Source of the DNA: Euryodendron excelsum
Taxonomy: Eukaryota; Streptophyta; Magnoliopsida; Ericales; Pentaphylacaceae
Reading direction: 5' to 3'
Assembly: GCA_033060915.1 (NCBI GenBank)
Contig: CM065381.1
Coordinates: forward strand, 30,823,336 to 30,887,335
Length of the DNA: 64,000 nt
Below, piece after piece: positions 34,224 through 47,265 of the stretch. The notes beneath the pieces were generated by a model that was not told the origin of the DNA, ran no database searches, and worked only from the letters and a program-made list of their open reading frames with translations. Within the stretch, counting starts at the first letter, position 1; every line of letters starts with the position of its first letter. Position numbers and translations under genes: made by a program.

Positions 34224-34228
34224 TACAT
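34224..34228. repeat. Target-site duplication of element B, right (tacat)
   Basis: Identical to 10146-10150. Confidence 0.9.
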
Positions 34229-37030
34229 GATTTTGGATCCTAAAGGAAATACTGTTACGCATGGTTTAAGGACTTCTGACAATTGTTATGGAATTATGTC
34301 TATGGGTGAATTATAAAGATTAGGCCATGTAAATTATAAAGATCTAATTAAACTAGCTAACTCTAAATTTGTTAAAAGTGTACCAAAATTAGGGAATCTT
34401 TCCAACCCTATTTGTGGTCCTTGCTAGATTGGTAAACAAATTCGGTCTTCCCACATAAAGACTGATAGACCTACCACGAAGCTTCCCCTAGAACTTATAC
34501 ATATGGACTTGATTGGATCATCTAAGGTAGAGAGCTTAGGGGGAAAGAGATATATACTTGTTGATGTTGATGATTTTTTTAGAATTACTTAGATAAATTT
34601 TTTAAGAGAAAACTATAATACATTCGATGCTTTTAAGGATTTGTGTCTTAGGTTGCAGAATGAAAAGGATACAAAATTGGCACCATCACAAAAATCAGAT
34701 CTTCTCATGGAAAGGAATTCGAGAACGCTGAATTTGATAATTTTTGTGATGCACAAGGGATTTTTTATGAGTTTTTTGCTACTAAAGCATCACAACCAAA
34801 TGGAGTAGTGCAAAGGAAAAACAGAGTTGTGCAAGAGATGGCACGAGTGATGCTTATAAGCAAGAAAACACCTCTCAAGTTTTGGGCCAAGGCTGTGAGC
34901 ACTACTACATACATCATAAATCGAGTGTATCTTTGATCGGGTACAAAACAAACTCTGTATGAATTGTGGTATGGTAAAAAACGTAACCTTGAATATTTTT
35001 GAGCTTTTAGTAGCAAGTGTTACATCCTACGGGATATGGAGCAACTTGGTAAGTTTGATGCTAGAAGTGATGAAGGAATATCTATTGGTGATTCTTTAAA
35101 TAGCAGAGCATATCGCGTTTTTAACTCTAGAACTTGTACCGTTGTGGAATCTGCTAATGTTGTTATCGATGATGTTGGCTCAATGCACTATGTCCATAAT
35201 AAAGATGATACAAAATATTTACTTGGGTAAGAGCTAGGAAATTCTAATTTAAAGGAGCAAATCACGGTTACTAAAACCTTGGACCCACATGATTCACCTT
35301 CTTTAACTAGTCCGAATGCTCCAAGTTCATCAACCTTGCCACAACAATCACCAGATCTTTTCTCAAAGGTCAAGAATATTGTAGAGACTTTGTAGCCATC
35401 TTCTAGAGTCAAACTACATCACCCTGCTTCTTAAGTCATTGGAGATATAATTGAAGGACTCAAGAAAAGGAGGCAAACTCGTGAGGTAAACTATTACCGT
35501 TATGCTTCCCTATTTGAGCCTAAGAATGTGAAAGAAGCCTTGACTAATGATTGTTGGATAAATTCTATGCATGAAGAATTAGGGCAATTTGTGTGTAATG
35601 ATATTTGGGAACTTGTGCCTATATCTAGAAATATGAATGTTATTGGCACCAAGTGGATTCTCAAAAACAAAACTGATGAATAGGGTACTATTGTTAGAAA
35701 CAAGGCTAGGTTGGTTGCCGAAGGCTATACCCAAGTTGAGGGTACTAATTTTAATAAGACTTTTGCACCTGTTGCTATGTTAAAGTCCATTAGAATTTTT
35801 TAATCCATTGCATGCTTTTTGCACTTTCAATCATTATCAAATGGATGTTAAAAGTGCATTTTTAAATGAATTTCTAAAAGAAGAGGCCTATGTTAAATAA
35901 CCCAAAGGGTTTAAGGACCCATATCACCTTGATTATGTATACAAGCTTAAGAGAGCCTTATATGGGTTGAAACAAGCTCCTAGGGCTTGGTATAAAAGAC
36001 TCACTGCATTCTTTCTTGAGTATGGTTTTACTAGATGAGGGACTGATAAAACACTTTTCATCAGTACGTAAGATAATCGCATTGTTATTGAACAAATATA
36101 TGTTGATGATACTATGTCTAGGTTTAGTTCTGATTGACTTGCACATACCTTTGTTGATTGCATGATACATGAATTTGAAATGAGTATAGTAGGTGAATTG
36201 AATTATTTCTTAGGTCTTCAAATTAAATAGATGGAGAATGGGATCTTCATCTCACAATCCAAATATGCTAGAGACCTAAAGAAAAGATTTAGAATGGGTT
36301 CCTCCAAGCATGCTAGGACATCCATGAGTACTACTATCAAGCTTAGCAAAAATGAGAATGGTAAAGATGTGATCAAACCCTCTTTCGAAGCATGATTGGT
36401 AATCTTTTATATTTCACTACTATCAAACCTGACATTGTATTTAGTGAAGGCATATGTGCTAGATATCAATTCTGTCCTAAGGAGTCTCACTTGTCGGTTG
36501 TTAAACGGATCATTAAATATGTTAATGGGACTGTGGGGTATGGGATTTAGTTTATTAATGATACTAATGCAAATCTTGCTGGTTATTCTGATGCTGATTG
36601 GTTGGATGTATTAATGATCGTAAGAGCACCTCTAGTGGGTGTTTTTACATAGGTAATAACCTAGTGGCATGACACAGCAAAAAACAAAATTCAGTCTGTT
36701 TCTCTACTGCCGAGGTTGAATACATTGTTGGTGGTGGTGGGTGCACACAGCTCTTGTGGATGAAACAGATGTTGTCTGACTATGGTGTTGAATAAGGGAC
36801 ACGTGCTTTGTATTGTGACAATGCAAGTGCAATTAATATTTCAAAAAACCTCGTTCAACATTCTAAGACCAAGGACATTGATATCTGACACCATTTTACT
36901 AGAGAACTTGTAGAGAGTTCAGTTATCACACTCACGCTTACCAAACCCCTTGATGTTCTTAGGTTTGAATACCTTAGGAAATCATTAAGGGTTTGTCTTG
37001 TTTAGTAGGATCAATATCCTCTATGTCTAG
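34229..37030 (+). pseudogene. SIRE-type copia pol: GAG-pre-integrase, integrase, RT, RNase H
   Basis: This is the rest of the copia polyprotein after the element B insertion. GAG-pre-integrase lies at 34229-34470, including LGHVNYKDL. The integrase core lies at about 34480-35230, with IHMDLIG, then QPNGVVQRKNR. Gln (CAA at 34811-34813) stands where the catalytic Glu is expected. Reverse transcriptase lies at about 35500-36230, with [32 protein letters not shown] and YVDD at 36099-36110. RNase H lies at about 36580-36960, with CDNASAI and a KDIDI-HHF stretch. More than ten in-frame stops and several frameshifts are spread along it. It is a decayed pseudogene and not expressed as a product. Confidence 0.92.
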
Positions 37031-38361
37031 AAGTTCTCTTGCTATCTATATCCTATATCTTCTAGGGTTATTTTTGTTGTATTTTGGTTTTTTTTGGTTA
37101 AAAAATTTTCAAAAAAAAACATTCGAAAAAAATTTCTGATTATAGATCATTAAGTGTGTATCACTTGTAGTGACTTAATCTTCATGATGAAATTCATAAG
37201 TTGGCATTGGATACATGATCTATATTTAAATTTTCCCATCTTTGACCACATTGTGAGTATGCTTGGAAAAGATAAAACTTGTGATCACTAAGTACACTTG
37301 GTGCATCTGATTTGCATGAAACATGTATGTGATCATTGTTAATTTCATCTATTCTCATGCTCACTAAAATAATTGCACAATAGCTTGACCAATGTTCATG
37401 TATAATTCTTCTACCCATAACTCCCTGTCTTAAAATGTGTGAAAGCCACTATGGATGTATATCAAAATATGTACCCTCTAGGCAAAATCGTAGAAAGTGC
37501 TATCGTGTTTTAAGAATTAAGATTGTTTAAAAGAAATCAACGAATCCTTGACCTATCAAAAAGAAAATATTCAGCTCTTGAAAAGGTTCTCTACTTGAGC
37601 TCATTAAGGGGGAGTTTCCATACGTAAATCACATAAGCATGGTTGGTCTTCATTCTAGTTGTGTAATTCTATTGAAAATTTGAATAGACTTATTAACTTT
37701 GATCTCTGCTAGTGTTCATGTGATCCCATAGCTTTCAAGTTCATCGAGAACACCCACTTGACTATGTTAGCAATCTACACCTTTGTGCATAAAGATGTTA
37801 AAATTTTCAATTCATTGAGTATATTTTTTGTTTGACTCTTGATCAATTTATGAAGACCCCTTACTACTCATCATATCATACTAGGTGATTTATGTTCAAA
37901 ACTTTTAGAGTAGCTTTTTTTTTTTTCAAAAAAATGTGATTTGCCGGAGTTTTGCAAAAAAATAGGTTACTGTCTACATAAGCTCCATTTTTTTAGCCTT
38001 CTTTGTATCTGCGTTCGAATGGCTAGTCCTAGTGTTCCAAAGGCACTGGCATTTAAAGACCTCTTTTGAGCGTCCGAACGCTTAAAACATTCCAACGGCC
38101 CTACAGGTGTTCAAACGGTCGGCAACAAGAGTGATAAACACAGACTTTCGGGTTCATTTGTCTCGACCCATCTCTCTATTTCTCTCCTAGGTCTTTCAAG
38201 GAGACTCCACTAGGGCTCATTTTTGTCATCTTTGAAGGTTAGTTTGGTATGTTCTACTCCAATTAAAGTGATCTACCTCACTTTATCTAAGTTTTGACCA
38301 ATTGTTTCTTTGATTTCGACCATATTTTCCCCATCTTACCCAATGACTAGGACTACGACCC
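37031..38361 (+). mobile_element. Copia 3' untranslated region and possible 3' LTR start
   Basis: Non-coding sequence after the copia RNase H domain. The purine run AAGGGGGAG at 37606-37614 is a good polypurine tract, after which the 3' LTR would be expected. The LTR start is not obvious, and there is no second copy in the window for comparison because the 5' end is lost. The region is cut at 38361 by the Athila element. A T-rich stretch (37917-37927) and a CG-containing patch (about 38020-38130) are the only notable features. Confidence 0.5.
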
Positions 38362-39618
38362 TGATTACACTCTAAAAGTGTAATCATTATCCCCTAAATA
38401 GCTAATGTTAGTCAAAGTAGGCTAGTATTTCTTCTATTTTTGTTGTGTTATGATCCTAATACCATTTTATGGTTGATTTGTAGGTTCTAAGCTTAAAAAG
38501 AGAGAAATGGAGCTTCGGGTGCAAAACGGTCATTTGACTATGCACGTGGTGAACAGTGCAGTGCGCACGCTCGCCCAACCTTGCGCACAGTGAACAGTGC
38601 CTTGCGCATGCTTCTACAGGTTCTGAGACTGAAATTAACCTATACACGACCGTGAGCAAGATTCTGCGTGCTGTTTTTCACGGTCCAAAGACCGTGTGCA
38701 CGGTCAGCCAACTGTGCACACAATCAATGGCAGCTCTATTTTAATTTGGCTTATTAAGTCCGTTTTTAAAAGTATAATTGGGGATCTTAGACATTAGATA
38801 TAGTTAAGGATGATTTTCAACTACATATTTTTTATTTCTAGGTCATTGTATTAGTTTATTTCACTTGTAATTCATCTTTAAATCCTTGTAATTCACTTTC
38901 TAGTTAAATTGTAATTTAATTTCTAGCTTCAAATCACCATGATTTCAATTCAAAGTTTCATTTCTATATTGGGTATGAGTAACTAAATCTTCAATTGGGT
39001 TCAATTATGAAGACTGTCTAAGGAATTCAAGGTTTCTATGGAAGTATCTTATGAATTCATTGTCTAATCTTCCTAGATCTAAAAATTCTATGCAATTGAT
39101 TGTTGGATTTCATGGAACATTTACACTATTGATTATATTTGGTGATTTCATTCTATGATTTAGCGATTTGTGGATGAAATAATCCGAATCGCTAGTATTA
39201 GCTTAAGAATTTCAAATTAGATTGCAATTCTAAAGTCAATTGCTATAGAATACTTGTTTCTCAAAAGCTAAATCTTCTGAATTGAATCATCTTGATTGTT
39301 TGTGTTCAATTTGAGCTATAAGCCTCCTAGAAATCCTTGGAAGAATTGGATAGTTGGATCAATTGGATTCAATCCTTTTAAAATCTCTTAAACTAGTTTT
39401 CAATTGCATTGCGTAGTTAGTTAACTCACAATCAAAACCCAAATTATTTTCCATTTTCCTTTTCATAAAAGCATTCTACTAATTGCAATTCAATTTGGGT
39501 GGAGTTTATGCTCTTTGAAGTCGATGGTCTATTTGACCCCGTCCTGAGAACAAATACGATACTCAAAATCTTCGGGTTAAACTACTTCAAAGCTATGCAC
39601 TTGTGTAAATTTGAATCA
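38362..39618 (+). mobile_element. 5' LTR of the Athila-type element (1257 bp)
   Basis: It starts TGATTACACT and ends TTTGAATCA, just before the primer-binding site. The first 26 bases form a perfect 10-bp inverted repeat, TGATTACACT/AGTGTAATCA. The copy at 52795 is collinear, with a gap of roughly 20 bp near 38865-38890. A GC-richer patch (38540-38620) contains two GTGAACAGTG motifs. Confidence 0.9.
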
Positions 39619-39623
39619 AGTTA

Positions 39624-39641
39624 TGGTGCCGCTGCCGGGGA
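39624..39641 (+). other. Primer-binding site of the Athila-type element
   Basis: TGGTGCCGCTGCCGGGGA lies five bases after the LTR end. It matches the tRNA-Asp-complementary site usual for Athila elements with two mismatches. Confidence 0.85.
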
Positions 39642-40166
39642 GTTGAAGGCCAAGGCGAGCTTAAAAGGACCTTGAATTGATTGTGGCAAGCAGATTGCTT
39701 CTCCATCTTCAACAACACGTCGTTATCTTTGGCTTAGACCTTAGGTAACAATGTTCCATTCCTTTATGTGCTTAGCTTAGCTTAGTGTAATTAGCTTAGT
39801 CAATTTTGTTTGATATTGGATTGCGTTGCATTCATGCTTGGGTGGTATTATTAGAAGCGCTTAGGTTTTGTGTTTGACTTTAAATTGGTAGCATTGCATT
39901 GTATAAGGAGATTGGAGGATTGCTTGGGTGGAAATTGAGATTGAATTGGTGGTAATTGCATGTGAAGATTGGAGGTTAGGAAGGAAGAACTATATTGAAA
40001 TGTTTGTGTATGATGTGCTTAAGAGCGGTATACTATTTTGTGTGCATAGCATCTTGCATTCATAGTGCATGTATTATTGGGGTAGGGATCATACTGGGAG
40101 ACTTTGTAGAGTTTTTACTCCAATTCACCCTTCCACGCTTCACTCTTACACGTAGATTTAAGAATC
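39642..40166 (+). other. Athila leader
   Basis: About 0.5 kb between the primer-binding site and the gag start. It contains short direct repeats such as 'gcttagcttagtgtaattagcttag' spread near 39770-39800 and no coding content I recognise. Confidence 0.6.
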
Positions 40167-42287
40167 ATGGCAATTCCCCCACCAAATGAGAATTTTCCAT
40201 CGAATTTTCGACTACCAAACTTCTAACCAAAAGGAGATAGAGAGGTTAACATGAGCTTGCATGGAAACGAGAGTGTCCATAGCTATGAGGAGGCATGTGT
40301 GCCTCCGATTAGATGCCTTAAAGATTACCTTAATCCTATTCATTAAGGGCAATACTCATGTATTGTTCTCCAACGAACCACCATGCTTTGAACCTAAAGC
40401 CGAGAATGATGCAACTTATCCCCAAGTTTGGAGGCTTAGATACGAAACGACAATATGATCATCTTAAGGAGTTGTTAGATGTTTGCATTTATGACCATAA
40501 TCAATGTTTCGAGGAAACGATGAGGCTTAAGCTTTTTCCCTTTTCACTTAAGGATAGGGCTAAGGCATGGTTCAATTCTCTTCGTTCTAGGTCGATCACA
40601 TCCTTAAGAGCAACTCCACGCTGAGTTCCTTCGCAAGTACTTTCTAGAGCACCGAACTGAGGTGATCTATCACCAAACCTCACAATTTACCTTTTTTTCC
40701 CAATAAGACTTTCTATCAATGTTGGGAAAGGTACAAGGAGTTGTTGAACTCTTATCCTCACCATGACCAAGAGACATATAAGGTGATTAGCACATTCTTC
40801 ATGTCCCTTTCTTCAGACCTAAAAAGATTTATGAAGACAATGTGCAATGGGAAACTTTATGAGAAAACACCATATGAGACTTATGAAATCTTTGATTTCT
40901 TAGCCGAGAATGCGAGGAATTGGGACATGATCGGGACTTAAAATCCTAACTCTAGATTGAATGCCCAAGGGGTAGGGAAGCTTACTTTGAGTGAGCTTGA
41001 TGATGTCAATGCCAAATTGGCATTGTTAACTAGGAAGGTAGAGTCATATGAGATGGCTAAGGCCAATGTTATTGTTAGTGGAAATAGTGCACGAAGTGAG
41101 GCCGTGAATGAGATGGTGTGTGCGGTGTGTGGAAATTTTGATCATGGGACAAGTGATTGTCCCACTATTCCAGGTTTTAAAAAACCATTGCATGGCCAAG
41201 TCAATGCAATTGGCCAATATTACAAACCATACAATACCCAATGGGGTCAAGGTCAAGGGATCCCATTTTCCCAAGCAAACAATCTGGAGTGGCGAAATCA
41301 CGCCAACTTTAGTAGGAGGAATGAAAGGGCATCTTCAAAATACCAACTACCCCTTACTCCTTACCAAAACCAAGCACCACCTCCCTTCATAATACCAACT
41401 ACCCCCAACTCCCTACGAAAACCAAGCACCACCTCCACAACCATATCGCCCACCATAACAATAATACCATGCACTACTACTTCCACCTTAAGCTCAACCT
41501 AACACCTACCAACCCCCACAGAAGAGGTCATTAAAGGACACTCTCTAACAATTCATTCCTAGCCAAGGGGGAGTGAATTCTAGGGTAGCCAAGACTCTAG
41601 AACAACAAGGCCAAACCCTTAATGACATAAAGAGTCAATTGACGCTTTCGACTTAAGCCTTGGCCATTACTGAAAAGGGTAAACTATCCACTCAACTTCA
41701 TCCTAACCGTGTTAGACATGTACACTCAAGTGAGACCATTAACCAACCATCGTCTAGTCATGAACAAGTGCAAGCCATAACTACTTTAAGGAATGGGAAA
41801 GTGATAGACAAATCCATTCATCCTAAATAGCCAAAGGTTTAGGATGACACTTCCAAGGTAGTGGGGGATACACCAAGGGGTGAGAGTAGAAAGACCTCTA
41901 GGGATGAAGGGAATGAAGCTAGGAAAGATAAGAATGAGATGGAAAAGGAAAAGACCTTAGCTAAGACCGAGGATGCTTTGAGGGAAGAGCGTGAGGCATT
42001 GACTTGTGCTCCTTTCCCACATAGATTGGCCAAACCCAAGAACCAACCTTTAAGTTTCAAAATCTATGAGACTTTCAAACAAGTCCAGATTAACATACCT
42101 CTCCTTAAAGTTATCAAGCAAATCCCTTCTTATGCTAAGTTCTTAAAAGAACTATGCACCATTAAAAGGAAATTGAATGTGAAGGATAATGCTTATCTTG
42201 CACAAGTGGTGAACTCCATTATGCAAATTAAAACCCCTCCCTAGTATAAAGACCCAGGATCTCCCACGGTCACTTGTGTCATATGAA
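40167..42287 (+). pseudogene. Athila-type gag
   Basis: The gag reading begins at ATG 40167, with a Pro/Asn-rich start soon stopped. The retrotransposon-gag domain includes KLFPFSLKDRAKAWFNSL (about 40525-40585), PHHDQETYKVISTFF and FDFLAENARNWD (about 40890-40925). The piece 40957-41502 has a CCHC knuckle at residues 55-68 (C-X2-C-X4-H-X4-C), then a Gln/Asn/Pro-rich region with WRNHANFSRRNE. The last piece (41861-42244) has a charged Lys/Glu stretch, then INIPLLKVIKQIPSYAKFL and KELCTIKRKLNV, which normally lead into the protease. Frameshifts near 40630 and 41500-41860, plus several stops, break it. It stops at the solo LTR insertion (42288). Confidence 0.9.
42283..42287. repeat. Target-site duplication of LTR A3, left (atgaa)
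   Basis: Identical to 47266-47270. Confidence 0.92.
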
Positions 42288-45200
42288 TGTCGCACCCAGA
42301 TTTTTCGCACTCGAGGAATACTCACACAAGCAGGAAAAATGCTGTATTCTCTCGTTAGAACTCACCCTCCTAGAAGAATGAGTGCGACTAGGTTTGAATT
42401 GAAAAATTGGTTTGAAATAAGGGCTTTTGAAAAAGATTTGGAGTCACCACCTAACTTGATTAAGGTGAGTTAGGTCACCTAAAAACTAAGAATAATCCTA
42501 AGACTACACTTAGGGTTTTTGGAAAAAGATTTTTGAAAATACCACCTCAAGAGAGGGTTTTAAAGAAAACAGGTTGTTTGGCAACCTTTGGAAAATATTT
42601 AGCCCTTTTTGAAAAATAACTCTTTTTTGGTCTTTGAAATCAGTGATTCTAAGTTCTTAGGTTGGTTACGTGTAGGGAAGACGCACTAAGCCATCACCCT
42701 ACCCCGCCCTTGCGGTACCTACATGTCAATCTACCCTAGATTCACCTATGAGAGTCTTCAACTAACTATTGGTCAATCCTATCCACTTTAAAAAACAATG
42801 CTTGAAAAGAAACTAACATGATGCATGATATGCAAGTGCAAGTTAAAAGAATTGAAAAATAGATTTGGAAAGAGATTGATTTGAAAATTGATTTGAAGAG
42901 ATGGAATTGAAATTGGAAAGTTTGAAAATTGAAAGTAGAAATTCGAAAATAGAAATTTTGAAAATAGATTGGAATTTGAGATTTGAAAAATGTGGAGACC
43001 GCACCCATGAGGGTGGAATTGAAAGTTTGAAAAGTATTGTGACCGCACCTATGAAGGTTGCCTACGTATCCCTTTGGGGGGAATCAGGTCAGTCGTAGTT
43101 CGGACAGGAGTTCGATTGAAAATAGAAGAGTTGATTTGAAGAATGAGATTGAATTAGAAATTGAATTGGAAGATTGAGAGATTGAACTTTGAATGAAGGA
43201 TTGAAAATTGGAATTTGGAATTTTGGAATTTAAAAGATTGAATTTTGATTTGAAAAGATAAAACTTGGAAGAGAAATTTAGACTTATTTTGGAAAGATGG
43301 AGGTTTAGGAAACCTAGACTTAGAAAAGAGAAGAGACTTAGGAAAGATTTGACTCGGCTTGGAAGGTTTAGGAGACTAGGAAAGATTGGATTTAGGAAAT
43401 GTTTGAATTAGGAAAGGTTCGATTTAGGAAAGTTTTGGAATTAAGAAAGTTTCAACTTAGGAAAGCTTTGAATTTGGAATGTTTCAACATTAGGAAAGTT
43501 TTGAATTAAGAAGATCTCGAATTAGGAAAGTTTTCAAATTAAGAAACTTTTAGGTTTAAGAAAGTTTTCACTTTAGGAAAGTTTTGAAATAGGAAAGTAT
43601 TGAATTTAGAAATATTTTGAATTAGGAAAAGTTTAGTTTAAGAAAGGCTTGGAATTTAGAAAGTTTTTAGATTGTGAAAGTCTTAACTTAAGAAAGTTTT
43701 GAACTTGGAAAGCTTTGAATTTAGAAAGATTTGAAATTTGGAAAGTTTAAGATTTGAAGAGTTTTTGAGTTTTAGAAAATCTTGAAATTAGAAAAGGTTT
43801 GAGTTTAGGAAAAGTTTGAAAACTTACGTTTGAAAAGTTAAGGTTTGAAAAGAAGGTAGAATTGGGAAAGGGTTGAATTAGGAAAGATTTGAAAGTTGAG
43901 TTTCAAAATTTAGGAAAGATTTTTATGTTCAAGTTTTGGAAACTTAAGATTTAGGAAAGTGGAAGTTTAGGAAGGATTTGAATTAGGAAAGAGTTGGATT
44001 AGGAAGGGATAGGATTTGGTGTTTAAAAGCAAAGGTTTGATTTTGTTTCCAAAAACAGAGGACGGGATCTAGTTTCCTAAACGGGAAGATTAGATTTAGT
44101 TTCCTAAAGGGAAGATAGGATTTGGCAAGGATTTGGAAAGGGAGATTCTAGAAACCCTAGATTTGAAAGTGTAGAATTTTAACGTAGAAAAGAGGTTTTG
44201 GAAATGTGTATAATTCGGATGTGAAAACAAGAGATTTTGGAAACCTAGGTTTGGGGCAAAGTTTGAAAACCATGTTTTTGGAAAGAAAATTAGGGTTTCC
44301 TAATTGTGGGTTCTAGGGCTTGACTTGGGCTCTAAGGAAAGAGTTTTTGGAAAGTGCGTTTTTGAAAACAAAGATTTTGGAAGGAAATCCTAAAGAGGAG
44401 TTTCTAGAGGGAAGAATTTTTGGAAAGGATAGTTTTTGGAAAGTGATTTTTAAAGAAAAGGAGTTTTTGGAAAGTGTGTTTTTGGAAACGAAGGTTTTGG
44501 AAGGAAATCATAGAGAGGAAGTTTCTAGAAGGAAGATTTTGGAAAGAGAGTTTTTTAGAAAGGTTTTTGGAGAGAGTTTTTAGGAATGTGAATCTAGGGA
44601 GTGTTTTAGAAAGTGAATTTTGAGGAGAAAGAGTTTTTGGAAAGGAGTTGAAAAAGGAAGCTTTGAAAAATAGATTTTGGGAGGAGTTTTTTGAAAACAA
44701 CTTTGAAGAGGAGAGTTTTAGGAAAGTATATTGAAAGAGATTTTTTTAGGAAGAGATTTGAAAAAAAAGTTTTTGGAAGGTATGAAAACGTCTCACTTTC
44801 CTAAAGCGATTCTAGCTATAAGAAGACTAGAACCACTTTAAGAAAGTGGTTTTGGAAAATAATAAGATTTGAAAATATAGACCAAAAAGGTCACTTTTAA
44901 TGTAACACTTTCCTAAAGCAACCCTAGCCATGGAAAAGCTAGAATCACCCTAGGATTGTGATTTTGAAAACAAGTTTTTGGAAAAGAGGATTTTGATGCA
45001 ATTTTGAAAACAAGTTTGAAAACGATTTTGAAAACGAGTTTGAAAATGAATTTTGGAAGATGCAAGATCATGCTATGCACAATGCAATTTTGGAGTCGTG
45101 AACATACAAGGTTAAGGCTTCATCACATAATCAAGGGGGTCGAACCCACGTGGTCTCTGGTTAGACTAGAAGAAAGCCCCCGACACGGTGACTCTCCAAT

Positions 45201-45650
45201 AGCCCAATCCTACACATGGACTGGGAATCCCCTTGTTTCAAGCATGCAAAGAAAGGGAGGGAAAGAGATGGGAGATTAAAATAGAGAAAACCCAAGTGGG
45301 TTAGGAGAGAGAAGAGAAAGGGGGGAAGTGCGGAAATTTAAATAGGAAGCCTACCTTGTATCTTCTTTAATTTGCACGCCTTGCTTGTCTTCGGTCTTCG
45401 GTTTTCGTCTTGATCTTCGTCTTCAATCTTCAAGAGTTGTCTTCAACCTTTAGATTGCAGCTCTTCAAATCTTCAAAGGAGGGTTGAAGGCCAGGGTATG
45501 AGTGTAGGGGGGTGTATAGGAGTGTATATGAGGCTAGGGTTTGAAAAACCTAGGGAAGCTAGGGTTTTGGAGGTGCTCGAGCTCTGTATATCGAATTATA
45601 TGATTTTTAGGTTGAGTTTGCGGATCCTTTTCACGTTGAATGAGGCTCTG

Positions 45651-45658
45651 TATTTATA
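45651..45658 (-). promoter_or_regulatory. TATA box of LTR A3
   Basis: The minus strand reads TATAAATA, in the context ctataaatacagagc, as in A2 and A4. Confidence 0.75.
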
Positions 45659-46736
45659 GAGGTTGGACAACACTGGCGCTTGTTGCAGTGGCGCTAGGCC
45701 AAATTTTATACTAGCACCACTAGGAGTGGCGCCAGGCCATTTTTTGGCTTGGCGCCACTATTAGTGGCGCCAGCCATTTAGGAAATGTTTAAGGTCGGCA
45801 AGCAACGTATCTTTGACTAGATTTGGGCAGCTATACTAGTGACTACTATGCAATTTTTGGCCTAGCTTCACTAGGAGTGGCTCTGGAAAGTTCGGGAATG
45901 ATTTGGAGGAGCCGGGAATGACTCAGAAGGCCAGAAAGGAGCAGGAACACTTAAAATAGTGTCCTGGAGCTATTTGACTTGAAAAATGAGGATAAGATGT
46001 GTCGGAAAGGTTGACCGGGCCTTTAGGGGTAAAACGGTCAATCGAACTGGGAAATTGCGGGGACAGACTCGGATCGTCCCGGAAGAAGACTTGGGATCTG
46101 GAAACATTATTCAGAATGTTCCCAAAGGTTGCCGGTTTGATTTCCAAAGCCGGCGTGGTCGAAAAAGGAGACCGGCCCACCAGGGGCAAAATGGTCATTT
46201 TGTACCGGGTTTGCCGGAACTGACTCGGAATGATCCAGAAAGGTAAAGGAAGGTTGAGAACACTATAAAAAGTAGTCTATGGAGGTTACCGGTTTGATAC
46301 CCAGAGCCGGTGTGGTCGAAGAACGAGACCGGCCCTCTAGGGGCAAAACGGTCATTTTGTACCGAGTTGGCCGGAACTGACTCGGAATGATCCGGAAAGA
46401 TAAAGGAAGGTTGAGAGTACTATAAAAAGTAATCTCAGAGGGTTACCGGTTTGATACCCAGAGCCGGTGTGGTTCCCGGGGCATTCGGATACCTAGGGGC
46501 AAAATAGTCATCTTGACCGAAAAGTCTCGGAAAAGGTCCAAAGGGCAGTTTGGTCATTTTTCACCGAAGTGGGCTAACAGACACTGGTGTTGACCTGGGT
46601 TTTGAGTGTTTCCGCCACTCTAACGGCGGTCGTCGTGACACAGGGGTTTGTTGCCAATTCCCTATATCGACCTATTTGTGAGTATTTCCGCTACTCTAAC
46701 GGTTTTGCGAGTAGTTTCGCTACTCGGACCGTCTCG

Positions 46737-47075
46737 AGAGAGGGATTGGAAAGGGGTTTTACCGTCTCCGAAAAGACGTGTCTGATTGGAACCGTCTCGA
46801 GGAATAAACTGTCACGAGAGTGGGATTGGAAAGGGGACTTATCGTCTCCGAAGAGACGTGCCTGAATTGGAACCATCTCGAGGAATAAACTGTCTCGAGA
46901 GTGGGATTTGAAAGGGGACTTATCACCTCCGAGGAGACGTTTCTAGGTTGGAACCATCTTGAGGAATAAACCATCTCGAGAGTGGGATTGGAAAGGGGTC
47001 TTACCGTCTTTGAAAAGACGTGCCTGGATTGGAACTGTCTCGAGGAATAAACTGTCTCGAGAGTAGGATTGGAAA
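46737..47075. repeat. ~78-bp tandem array in U3 of LTR A3
   Basis: About four copies combine 'gagagtgggattggaaaggg', 'cttatcgtctccgaagagac' and 'ggaaccgtctcgaggaataa'. Each contains the palindromes CGTCTCCGAAGAGACG and TCTCGAGA. It corresponds by position to the shorter repeats of A2 at 12739-13000, but with a longer unit. Confidence 0.8.
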
Positions 47076-47265
47076 GGAAAGGACAATGCCCCTAAGGGCA
47101 TTTTGGTCATTTTGCCTTTATTTGGGCCTGGCGGGCCCGCAAAGCAATGGACAGACGGGATTTGAACTTAGAATGTTGGTTTCGATAGGAATATGCCCAC
47201 AATGACTTGAAAACAAGTCTGGACAGAGTGTAGACTGTCGAGCGGTCAAAAATGGGGTGTTTAAA

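Larger units (their letters stand above)
42288..47265 (-). mobile_element. Solo giant LTR A3 (4978 bp) in the Athila element
   Basis: Bounded by TGTCGCACCCAG and GGGGTGTTTAAA (terminal base pair decayed), with perfect ATGAA duplications. Orientation is minus: TATA box at 45651-45658, telo boxes (CTAGGGTTT on plus) at 45534-45542 and 45559-45567, inverted repeats at 45668-45775. A G-poor sense stretch (C-poor on plus) covers about 43100-44900, and ~158-bp repeats lie near 46130-46480. A ~78-bp array with CGTCTC...GAGACG palindromes lies at 46737-47075. A donor-like AAG/GTAGGC on the minus strand lies at about 45351-45358. There is no internal element sequence. Confidence 0.93.
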
